Shown: positions 54,911 through 64,000 of the stretch, piece by piece
How positions within the stretch are numbered: the stretch's first letter is position 1
Layout: each line of letters starts with the position of its first letter
NCBI GenBank assembly: GCA_001310415.1
Contig: BAXE01000002.1
Coordinates: 124,001 to 188,000, forward strand
Length of the DNA stretch: 64,000 nucleotides
From: Enterovibrio sp. JCM 19048
GTDB taxonomy: Bacteria > Pseudomonadota > Gammaproteobacteria > Enterobacterales > Vibrionaceae
Reading direction: 5' to 3'
The notes under the pieces: model-generated
What the model saw: only the letters and a program-made list of their open reading frames with translations
Databases searched by the model: none
Told to the model about the DNA's origin: nothing
Program-made: the position numbers and the translations under genes

Positions 54911-56107
54911 TTAGATTTCAGCCAGACGTGCAGTGTCTTGTGCGATAACCAGCTCTTCGTTAGTAGAGATAACCATCGCTGGAACACGGCTGTTATCAGT
55001 AGTGATAACGCCTTCGCCGCCGAAGCGAGCTTTCAGGTTGCGCTCTTGGTCAACTTCAACACCCAGCAGACCCAGACGGTTCAGAACCAGCTCACGGATT
55101 GGGCCAGAGTTCTCACCGATACCGCCAGTGAACACGATCGCGTCCAGACGGCCGTCCAGGCACGCAGTGTAACCAGCAACGTATTTCGCCAGACGGTGGC
55201 AGAATACGTCCATTGCGCGAGTCGCTTCTTCTTTAGAACCGTAGTTGTCTTCAACGAAACGACAGTCAGAAGTCACTTCAGTCAGACCCATCAGGCCAGA
55301 CTCTTTGGTCAGCATGTTGTTGATTTGCTCAACGCTGTAACCCAGTGCATCGTGCAGGTGGAAGATGATTGCTGGATCCAGGTCACCAGAACGGGTTCCC
55401 ATTACCAGACCTTCAAGCGGCGTCATACCCATAGAAGTGTCTACAGATTTACCGTTTTTGATTGCACATACAGATGCGCCGTTACCCAGGTGACAGTTGA
55501 TGATGTTCAGTTCTTCAACTGGCTTGCCAAGTTGTGCAGCTGCTTCTTGAGCGATGAAGTAGTGAGAAGTACCGTGCATGCCGTAACGACGGATACCGTT
55601 CTCTTTGTACAGCTTGTATGGCAGCGCGTACAGGAACGCTTCTTCAGGCATAGTCTGGTGGAACGCAGTGTCGAATACCGCTACGTTTTTCAGGTTAGGG
55701 AACGCAGCTTTAGCCGCTTCGATACCTACCAGGTGCGCAGGGTTGTGCAGAGGTGCGAAGCTAGAAGCGTCTTCGATACCTTTCAGTACTGTGTCACAGA
55801 TCAGTGCAGACTTAGTGAACTGCTCGCCGCCGTGAACTACACGGTGACCGATTGCGCCCAGGTTTTCTGCCAGTTCTGGTTTAGAAGCCAGAATGGTGTC
55901 AACGATGAAGCTCAGTGCTTCTTTGTGTGCAGCACCTTCGCCCAGTTGAGCTTCGTGTTTGCCGTCCATTTTCCACTTAATGCGAGCTTCTGGCAGGTGC
56001 AGACACTCAGCCAGACCAGACAGGTGCTCATCACCTGATTGTGCGTCGATGATAGCGAACTTCAGCGAAGAGCTGCCGCAGTTAAGAACAAGAACCAGCT
56101 TAGACAT
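54911..56107 (-). CDS. ackA: Acetate kinase
   Basis: AckA transfers phosphate between acetyl phosphate and ADP. The 398-residue protein begins [16 protein letters not shown] (ASKHA phosphate-1 motif) and contains [10 protein letters not shown], the catalytic Asp of [21 protein letters not shown] and [23 protein letters not shown]. It precedes pta, the usual order. About 500 bp of non-coding DNA lie upstream, enough for multiple promoters. The gene is intact. Confidence 0.97.
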   Translation of the reverse strand: MSKLVLVLNCGSSSLKFAIIDAQSGDEHLSGLAECLHLPEARIKWKMDGKHEAQLGEGAAHKEALSFIVDTILASKPELAENLGAIGHRVVHGGEQFTKSALICDTVLKGIEDASSFAPLHNPAHLVGIEAAKAAFPNLKNVAVFDTAFHQTMPEEAFLYALPYKLYKENGIRRYGMHGTSHYFIAQEAAAQLGKPVEELNIINCHLGNGASVCAIKNGKSVDTSMGMTPLEGLVMGTRSGDLDPAIIFHLHDALGYSVEQINNMLTKESGLMGLTEVTSDCRFVEDNYGSKEEATRAMDVFCHRLAKYVAGYTACLDGRLDAIVFTGGIGENSGPIRELVLNRLGLLGVEVDQERNLKARFGGEGVITTDNSRVPAMVISTNEELVIAQDTARLAEI

Positions 56108-56606
56108 TTGAGACTACCTATTCGTGTAAAGTAGATGGTGTTAACTAATCGGAGAAGGATAGTTGATGGAAATCACACTAACCGTCTCTTAAAAAGCATT
56201 TAGCAAAATTTGTCGCGGAATAGATACATCGCTCATCGGTCCATGATAGATACCAGCTCGTACGCCTTTCAGATTTCAAAAAATCTGTAACACGCCTGAT
56301 CGAATTCAGGTCATGTGTACGTAACCGGATATGCAACGAAAAACGCCAGACAGACTCACCTTCACGCAAGCCGACTAGGCGGTTTGTTGCGCTGCTGGCC
56401 ATCCATTTGGCGTTTCAGTGGTTGCGAGATAATCAAATCCGAGCAACAATTGATTTAGGTCGGCTAAGTCTAGCGATACTTGCGTCAGATAACAAAAATT
56501 TTTGAGTCATTCTTGATTTGAATTAATGTTTCTCAACTTTATTTTTAACAGTTGCAGCAAGTTTTTAGCCGATGATACAGTGACATCGCTGAGAGGTATG
56601 CGCCAT
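56108..56606. other. Long regulatory gap between ackA and yfbV
   Basis: About 500 bp with no convincing gene; the open frames here are short and lack ribosome-binding sites. It is AT-rich near 56490-56560. It should hold the divergent promoters of ackA and yfbV. The only recognisable site is an FNR-like dyad at 56513-56526. Confidence 0.6.
56513..56526. promoter_or_regulatory. FNR-like dyad upstream of yfbV/ackA
   Basis: TTGAT-N4-ATTAA matches the FNR consensus (TTGAT-N4-ATCAA) at nine of ten positions. ackA of enterobacteria is oxygen-regulated, but this site is about 400 bp from the ackA start and 80 bp from yfbV, so relevance is uncertain. Confidence 0.35.
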
Positions 56607-57056
56607 ATGAGTGATAAAAATATTTGGGATTCGTTCCGTGATGGGCAGAAGTACATGGCGGAATGGCCAGTGCGCAAAGAGCTCGCGGCAATGTTCCCTG
56701 AAAACCGTGTAATCCGTGCAACCCAGTTTGCGATTAAAGTGATGCCAGCTATCGCTGTGATCAGCGTGCTGATGCAAATGGCATTTAACAACCAATCTGG
56801 CTTGCCACAGGCGATGATCATCGCGCTGTTCGCACTTAGCCTTCCTTTGCAGGGGTTATGGTGGTTAGGCAAGCGACGCGATACCCAACTGCCTCCTGCG
56901 CTGGCTGGCTGGTATCGTGAACTGCATGAAAAGATCGTCAGCGAAGGCGGTGCCATGCAACCAGTGAAAAGCCGCCCGCGCTACAAAGAGCTGGCACAAA
57001 CACTGAACCGCGCTTTTAAACAGCTCGACAAAAGTTCTCTGGAACGCTGGTTTTAA
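56607..57056 (+). CDS. yfbV: YfbV-family (UPF0208) membrane protein
   Basis: A 149-residue inner-membrane protein with two helices (around residues 45-63 and 70-88) and the conserved [24 protein letters not shown] and [17 protein letters not shown] segments. In E. coli YfbV insulates the Ter macrodomain together with MatP. I chose ATG 56607 over 56598 because GAGAGG at 56591-56596 gives it a workable spacing. The ackA-yfbV divergent pair is conserved. A terminator follows. The gene is intact. Confidence 0.93.
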   Translation: MSDKNIWDSFRDGQKYMAEWPVRKELAAMFPENRVIRATQFAIKVMPAIAVISVLMQMAFNNQSGLPQAMIIALFALSLPLQGLWWLGKRRDTQLPPALAGWYRELHEKIVSEGGAMQPVKSRPRYKELAQTLNRAFKQLDKSSLERWF

Positions 57057-57073
57057 TTGCTGCACTGATAGAG

Positions 57074-57107
57074 AAACGCCCCGCAAATGCCGGGGCGTTT
57101 TGTTTTT
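57074..57107. terminator. Bidirectional terminator between yfbV and batD
   Basis: AAACGCCCCGC-type arm and its complement around AAATG, followed by TTTTG, between convergent genes. Confidence 0.85.
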
Positions 57108-57120
57108 CAGCCGTACCTAA

Positions 57121-58784
57121 TCAGGACAGTTCACGTAACCGCGTTTTGCGGCTATCGCTTTTCTTTACCTTTCCTGCCTGTGCCAGCAACTGCAACAACT
57201 TTGTGTTTTGCCAAGGTGTTGCAGACGGGCTGTAACGGCTTGCCATCATGGCAGCAACTTCCTGTTCAATCTCTTCGTTAAGCGCAGAGGGCAACAATGT
57301 CCTGTCCCATGCGCGAAGCGCTGCAGCCACTTTTACGGTGTCATTCGCTTTCACGGCATCAATCAATGCCTGAAGCGGATTCGACGTGGCTACCCTAGTA
57401 TGGTTTCCAGACGTAACCTCATTGGATGCTGGGCGCTTACGGATATACAGCACCAGCGTGCCCAGCCACAGCAGCGCAAATGCAGCGGTTGTCCAAGGCA
57501 GAATCCGGCATCAGAGACGACCGTGGTTGAGCCGTTTGTTGTGGCTGCAGATTCAGGCTTTACAGGTGTTGAAGCATCAGGTGTTGGCATGACTGGCGCT
57601 TGTGTCGCGCTGCCCGGTTTTACCGTCAAATCCAGTCCTGCCAGTTCACTGGTTTGTTGCTCGCCACTTTCCGTGTTGAACCAGTTAATGCTGAGTGCAG
57701 GCAACGTGATTTTTCCGGTTTCGCGCGGAATGATGACCTGTTTCACCGTCATGATGGTGTAATCACCATCACGGCTGTATACCGGTTTGTCGGCATACAC
57801 GCGTACACTTTGCGGATAGTCAATCGCCAGATCTGGCATCGCGCTTTGCTCAATATTCTTGATTTTCAGCGTGATCTCGCGGTTTATCGCTTCCCCGACT
57901 TCTACGTCAAGCGGCTCAGAAAGGCATCAGGCTGCCAGCTTTGGGCGAGTTCAAGCTTCGGCGTTGGTAACCAAAGTCCCTGATAACCTGCCGGTTTATC
58001 TTTGATGTTCAGGGTGACATTTTCTGCTTCCCGGCTGACAGGGACGCCAAGAGACGGGCCCCAGCCACTGCTGCCTTTCACTTCTGTACCGCTGAAAACC
58101 GCACCGTTAAGCGTCAATTCACCGGCCTTGGTCGGCGTGATTTGATACAAGCGGCTGATCACAATGTAGCGACGGCCATTCAGCACCGCTTCCGCCTGCA
58201 CATCTTCACCCACCTGTTTGACGTCCAGCCCTTCACCGGAGGGTGCTTTCAGGGTCGGGGAGTCAAGCTGGGTGCCTATCATCAGCCGGACACGGTAGTT
58301 GAATGTTTCACCGATATAGCCATCGTTGCGGTCAAGGGAGGCTGTGACTTTGACGGCACTGTCATCCAGCGCATTGCCTTTTTCCCCAGCATCCAGCACG
58401 CGGATGGAAATGGCTCGGTTTTCATTCCCTCAATATCAAGGCTTGGCAGGGTATAGGTGCCGGTTTTTTCGCTGCGACAGCGATACGCCAGACGGTGCTG
58501 CGGCTCATGCTGCCGTTGATGAAAGAGGTGTTGCTGCTGATACTTGGCCGTCCGTAGATAAAATCTTTGTCCAGCGGCGTTAAGTCCAAAGCATCGTTAC
58601 CGACACTGTCATCGACTGAGATGGTGAGCTGGAACGCATCGCCAACGGGCACCACATTTTGTGACACCGTTGCGACGGCAGACGCCGCGAGTGAGAGTCC
58701 GGAAACCAGCATCAGCGACAGGCCAAGCAGCACCGACACAGCGCGGCGCAAAACGGAAGTGGATGTTAAACGTGTCATTCTCAT
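57121..58784 (-). CDS. batD: BatD-like protein, about four frameshifts
   Basis: The last gene of the Bat operon, about 555 residues when reassembled. From ATG 58784 it has a signal peptide (LLGLSLMLVSGLSLAASA), then TVSQNVVPVGDAFQLTISVDD and the BatD DUF FIYGRPSISSNTSFINGSMS. Breaks near 58465 (A run), 58412, 57918 and 57506 separate further blocks: ALDDSAVKVTASLDRNDGYIGETFNYRVRLM, VEVGEAINREITLKIKNIEQ, VKQVIIPRETGKITLPALSINWFNTE, and a C-terminal helix (LLWLGTLVLYIRKR) with a cytoplasmic tail. The start lies 8 bp after the fused BatB/C gene. Confidence 0.85.
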
Positions 58785-58791
58785 TGTTCGT

Positions 58792-60745
<1,954 letters not shown>

Positions 60746-60753
<8 letters not shown>

Positions 60754-61711
60754 TGCGTCTCCTAATGACGGCAATCAGTGCCGACAACAACAGGGCTAAC
60801 GCCAGTGGATAGCGGAACATTTCATCGCGTGGACGCCAGGTTTGCTGAACGGTAGAGATAGGCTCCAGCTGATCGATGATCTGGTAAATTTTCTCAAGCT
60901 CCTCAGGATTACGGGCACGGAAATACTCGCCGCCCGTGGTTTTGGCGATGGCGGCCAGAGTGCGCTCATCCAGATCCTGTGATGGATTGACGATGCGTGA
61001 ACCAAACAGGCTGCGCTGGCGCATCTGCTCTGCACCCACGCCCACGGTGTAAATTGTCACACCGTATTCTTTGGCCAGTTTGGCCGCTTCCAGCGGATCA
61101 ATCACACCTGCAGTGTTGGCACCGTCGCTGAGCAAAATGATCACGCGCTGCGGCGCCTTGCTGTCGATAAAGGTTTTGGTCGCGACACCAAGCCCTTCAC
61201 CGATGGCCGTCTGCTGGCCAATCAAACCCAACACTGCACGCTCCAGTTGCTGCGATACAGTGTTCCTGTCGAGCGTCAGCGGCGTTTGCAGATAGCCGTG
61301 GTCGGCAAACAGCACCAGGCCGAGACGATCGCCTTCGCGCTTGCCGATAAAATCTGACAACACATGTTTGACTGCATCCAGACGGTTAATCGTTCCACCG
61401 CTAGGCAGTTGCATGTCTTCCATTTCCATTGAGCCGGAAAGGTCGACGGCCAACATCATGTCGCGGTGCTCAGGCTGGATTTGGATCGGGTCGCCATACC
61501 AGACTGGACGTGCCAGCGCAGTCACCAGACTTATCCAAAGCAGCACCATCAGGACATAGCGCACCTTGCTGCCAGTCTGTTTTCCGCCCAGTCCTTGTGG
61601 CAATTTCGGCAGGTGAATAGCAGCCGGGCGAGGAATCGGTCGCGCGAAACGCCAGACCAGCCAGGACAGTGGCAGCAGGGCAAACGCCCACCACCAGACA
61701 AACTCAAACAT
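60746..61711 (-). CDS. batA: BatA-like VWA membrane protein
   Basis: A 321-residue protein with two N-terminal helices (residues 3-22, 54-74), a VWA domain with full MIDAS (DLSGSMEMED near 90, the Thr of PLTLDRNT-region and SDGAN near 193), and a C-terminal helix (LALALLLSALIAVIRR). BatA/B proteins are thought to pair with MoxR ATPases as metal-dependent adhesion modules for envelope stress or protein maturation. Start and stop overlap the neighbours by 8 bp each. The gene is intact. Confidence 0.92.
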
Positions 61712-62212
61712 GGCGCGCCTCCGCTTTTGACGAAGACGGTAATGATTGGTTTTTTGCCGGAATGGCCTGTTTCAGCCAGAGAGATGCCATTGATTTCGCC
61801 TGCTCCAGTTCAGCATTGGTGTTAGGCACATTGGAAAACGCGCCGTTCAGCCAAAGCACTGATTCACTGCCAAAGCCTTGTTGCTCGGCAGGCAATTGGC
61901 TGTCGAGAAAAGCCAGCCAGCGCTCGCCGGTCAGTCCGGCTACCTGTTCACGCGGGTAATAGCTCAAGGCCGCGCGTTTCAGCAGGGCGTTGATGTCTGC
62001 CACCGAAGCGGCCGCATTCAATGCAGATAAGGCTTCCTGACGGGCAGCCAGACGGTAGTTTCTCAGGCGCAGCCACTGGACGGTGAGTAGCAGGGCGATA
62101 AGCACGGCGGCAATCACCAGCCACCATCCCCACGCCAGCGGCAGAGCCCCGGTGCCTGTTGAAGATGAATATCTGCCAGTGGCAGAGCAGGTGTAGACAC
62201 ACTGTTTGCCAT
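61704..62212 (-). CDS. DUF4381 membrane protein, one frameshift
   Basis: A ~169-residue DUF4381 protein, the usual third member of MoxR-Bat operons. From ATG 62212: MANSVSTPALPLADIHL, then after one lost base near 62152 (GGGG run) PLAWGWWLVIAAVLIALLLTVQWL (helix), and the conserved NALLKRAALSYYPREQVAGLTGERWLAFLD. Its stop overlaps the batA start by 8 bp and it lies 2 bp after the DUF58 gene. Function unknown; probably a scaffold of the membrane complex. Confidence 0.85.
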
Positions 62213-62214
62213 GG

Positions 62215-63165
62215 TTAATGCATCGCCTTCATTGATGTGGTTCCAAGTTGCTTCAGCAAAGGCTCAGCCGCATCGAGGCTGTGCAGCGGAATGGCGAGCG
62301 AACGTGCCATTTCGGCAATGAACCCTTGCTGTTGTTGGTATTGGTTTGCCAAACCGTCACGGGTTTTCTTTGCAGAAAAATCAAGCCAGGCGGTCTGGGT
62401 GTTGTCGGCCACCAGTTCGTGTCCACGGTACTCGGTTTGCCCCTGCTCCAGTGGATCAGAGACCCGCACAAACTGGATGCGGTTGTGCTGGCGAAGCTGG
62501 CTCAGGCGGCGTTTATCTGCCGGAGTCAGGGAATAGAAGTCGCTGATGATGACGATATCACTGCCTTTCGGACACAGGTGATGCAGGTGGCGCAACGCAG
62601 CCTGCCATCCGGCGCTGGTGGCGGGTGCAGTGTCTGACGCGAGCAATTCTTCATGGGCTTCCATCAGGGTATGGATAAGCCGCAGCGGCCCTTGCTGTCG
62701 GGCAGTCGGTTTGCATTCACGCAGTCGGATGCCGTTGTAAATCACCGCGCCAATGCGGTCTTGCTGGCTGACGGCCAGCCAGCTTAGCAGGCTGGCAAAA
62801 TGCGCCGCCTGCACGGACTTCAGCATCAACTGCGACCCAAACTTCATGCTGGCGCTGAGGTCAATCATCAGCATCACTGGCTGTTCCCGCTCTTCGGTGA
62901 ACAGCTTGGTGTGGGTTTTTCCGGTGCGTGCCGTTACCCGCCAGTCAATCGCGCGGATATCATCGCCGGGCTGGTAAGGGCGGACTTCAGAAAAGTTCAT
63001 CCCTCGGCCTTTGTGGCGGCTGGAGTGCTGGCCGCTCAACTGCGACCAGATACTCAGCGCCGGAGGTAGCCAGCGCACGGCCTGTTGGCGGTAATGGAGC
63101 AGCTCAGCTAACGACACATTGACGCCATCACTGTGTGGTGGCAATTCAATACGCATGTCGGTCAT
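62215..63165 (-). CDS. DUF58 protein of the MoxR-Bat operon
   Basis: A 316-residue DUF58/VWA-like protein without membrane helices. The signature HKGRGMNFSEVRPYQPGDDIRAIDWRVTARTGKTHTKLFTEEREQPVMLMIDLSASM carries both the DUF58 motif and a MIDAS-like DLSASM; SDIVIISDFYSL gives the later Asp. It overlaps the moxR stop by an ATGA, so MoxR and DUF58 are made together. The gene is intact. Confidence 0.92.
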   Translation of the reverse strand: MTDMRIELPPHSDGVNVSLAELLHYRQQAVRWLPPALSIWSQLSGQHSSRHKGRGMNFSEVRPYQPGDDIRAIDWRVTARTGKTHTKLFTEEREQPVMLMIDLSASMKFGSQLMLKSVQAAHFASLLSWLAVSQQDRIGAVIYNGIRLRECKPTARQQGPLRLIHTLMEAHEELLASDTAPATSAGWQAALRHLHHLCPKGSDIVIISDFYSLTPADKRRLSQLRQHNRIQFVRVSDPLEQGQTEYRGHELVADNTQTAWLDFSAKKTRDGLANQYQQQQGFIAEMARSLAIPLHSLDAAEPLLKQLGTTSMKAMH

Positions 63166-64000
63166 ACGCTGGCGACCTGCTCAATCAGGTGGGTAACAAC
63201 GGCGTCGGCGGCAATGCTTTCTGCCTGCGCTTCATAGCTCAACAGCAGGCGGTGGCGCAGCACCGGATAAGCCATGGCCTGCACGTCTTCCGGCGTCACA
63301 AAGTCACGGCCAGCCAGCCATGCATGGGCGCGGGCGCAGCGATCCAGTGCCAGCGTCGCTCGTGGGCTAACACCCATTTGCAGCCAGTTAGCCAGTTTGT
63401 CGCTGTATCGCTCAGGTTGGCGCGTCGCCATGATCAGGCGGATGATGTATTTCTCCACATCCTCAGCCATGTGGATACCCAGCACGGCTTTGCGTGCTTC
63501 AAAGATGCTTTCCTGTTTGATGAGCACAGGCTCGGCTTTTTCAAAGCCCTGCGCTTCGCCACGGTTCAGGCGCAGGATTTCCAGCTCGCTGCCTTCATCC
63601 GGGTATTCTACGTTCAGTTGCAGCAGGAAACGGTCAAGCTGGGCTTCCGGCAGGGGGTAAGTCCCTTCCTGTTCAATCGGGTTCTGTGTCGCCATGACCA
63701 GAAACAATTCCGGCAGTGGGTAGGTTTTGCGACCGGCGGTGATTTGTTTTTCTGCCATGGCTTCCAGCATGGCCGCCTGTACTTTGGCTGGTGCGCGGTT
63801 GATTTCGTCAGCGAGCAGCAGGGAATTGAATATCGGGCCCGGTTGGAAGGTAAATTCGCCGGTTTCCGGGCGGAAAATATCGGTACCTGTCAGGTCGGCA
63901 GGCAGTAAGTCCGGTGTGAACTGAATGCGATGGAAGTCACCCTCAATGCAGTCTGACAGCATTTTAACCGCGCGGGTTTTTGCGAGCCCAGGCGGGCCTT
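63162..64000 (-). CDS. MoxR-family AAA+ ATPase (C-terminal part, cut by window edge)
   Basis: The frame is open to the window edge, where Walker A reads GPPGLAKTRAVKM; the N-terminal ~40 residues are outside. Visible motifs are FTPDLLPADLTGTDIF, Walker B LLLADEINRAPAKVQAAMLEAM, sensor 1 MATQNPIEQEGTYPLPEAQLDRFLL and the lid GVSPRATLALDRCARAHAWL. MoxR ATPases act as chaperones that remodel or load metal into partner proteins, usually via VWA proteins such as those encoded next. The visible part is intact. Confidence 0.95.
   Translation of the reverse strand, partial: GPPGLAKTRAVKMLSDCIEGDFHRIQFTPDLLPADLTGTDIFRPETGEFTFQPGPIFNSLLLADEINRAPAKVQAAMLEAMAEKQITAGRKTYPLPELFLVMATQNPIEQEGTYPLPEAQLDRFLLQLNVEYPDEGSELEILRLNRGEAQGFEKAEPVLIKQESIFEARKAVLGIHMAEDVEKYIIRLIMATRQPERYSDKLANWLQMGVSPRATLALDRCARAHAWLAGRDFVTPEDVQAMAYPVLRHRLLLSYEAQAESIAADAVVTHLIEQVASV

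Noticed and set aside
54938-56038. A 366-codon plus-strand frame opposite ackA
   Set aside because: Same situation: antisense shadow of a strongly biased housekeeping gene. The real gene has all acetate kinase motifs.

Overview
The window is a chromosomal segment of a gammaproteobacterium, most likely a member of the Vibrionaceae (the content and order resemble Grimontia, Enterovibrio and Photobacterium; the genus is an inference). Supporting signs are the gene orders lolB-ispE-prs, hemA-prfA-prmC-sirB2-sirB1-kdsA, ybbN-ybbO-tesA-ybbA-ybbP and yfbV-ackA-pta. Also supportive are an elongator tRNA-Met identical, as I recall it, to that of enterobacteria, and MetJ and CueR operators of the classical gammaproteobacterial form. 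No phage, transposon, CRISPR array or rRNA operon is visible.

Layout. 1-3.6 kb: miaB (cut by the window edge), ubiF and selO. 3.7-4.64 kb: a seven-gene tRNA operon (Met-Leu-Gln-Met-Leu-Leu-Gln) on the minus strand with a strong promoter. 4.8-9.1 kb, minus strand: ychF, pth, prs, ispE, lolB. 9.4-14.7 kb, plus strand: hemA, prfA, prmC, sirB2, sirB1, kdsA. 14.9-20.5 kb: a NhaC-family carrier behind a MetJ box (metT), a 5'-nucleotidase lipoprotein, ybaK, an LprI-like protein, a LysE exporter and smrA. 20.7-22 kb: a DUF3149 miniprotein and three tRNA-Pro genes embedded in decayed tRNA-Pro copies and 132-bp repeats. 22-27.1 kb: a TraB/GumN protein and a copper island (cueR facing copA, followed by three small genes). 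27.2-33 kb: ybbN, ybbO, tesA, ybbA, ybbP. 33.1-36.2 kb: a DUF1501/DUF1800 secreted pair. 36.4-40.9 kb: yfcH, a DUF1538 pair with PII-like and CBS genes, a SelW-like protein and a TauE exporter. 41-43.7 kb: metNIQ with MetJ box. 43.9-47.8 kb: DUF2946 and a dctPQM TRAP system. 47.9-52.5 kb: a LysE exporter, an HD-GYP response regulator and a hybrid histidine kinase. 52.6-57.1 kb: pta, ackA, yfbV. 57.1-64 kb: a Bat/MoxR operon running off the window.

The dominant oddity is technical. More than 40 single-base indels, mostly one base lost from a homopolymer, interrupt about half of the genes, including essential ones such as prs and prmC. I read these as sequencing errors, so split genes are given here as single coding regions, each with its break points.

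Several modules suggest linked functions. Two methionine uptake systems, metT and metNIQ, share MetJ boxes. CueR controls copA, which is followed by three small proteins that may also handle copper. The DUF1538 pair carries its own PII-like and CBS regulators. The Bat operon couples a MoxR ATPase to VWA, DUF58 and TPR membrane proteins.
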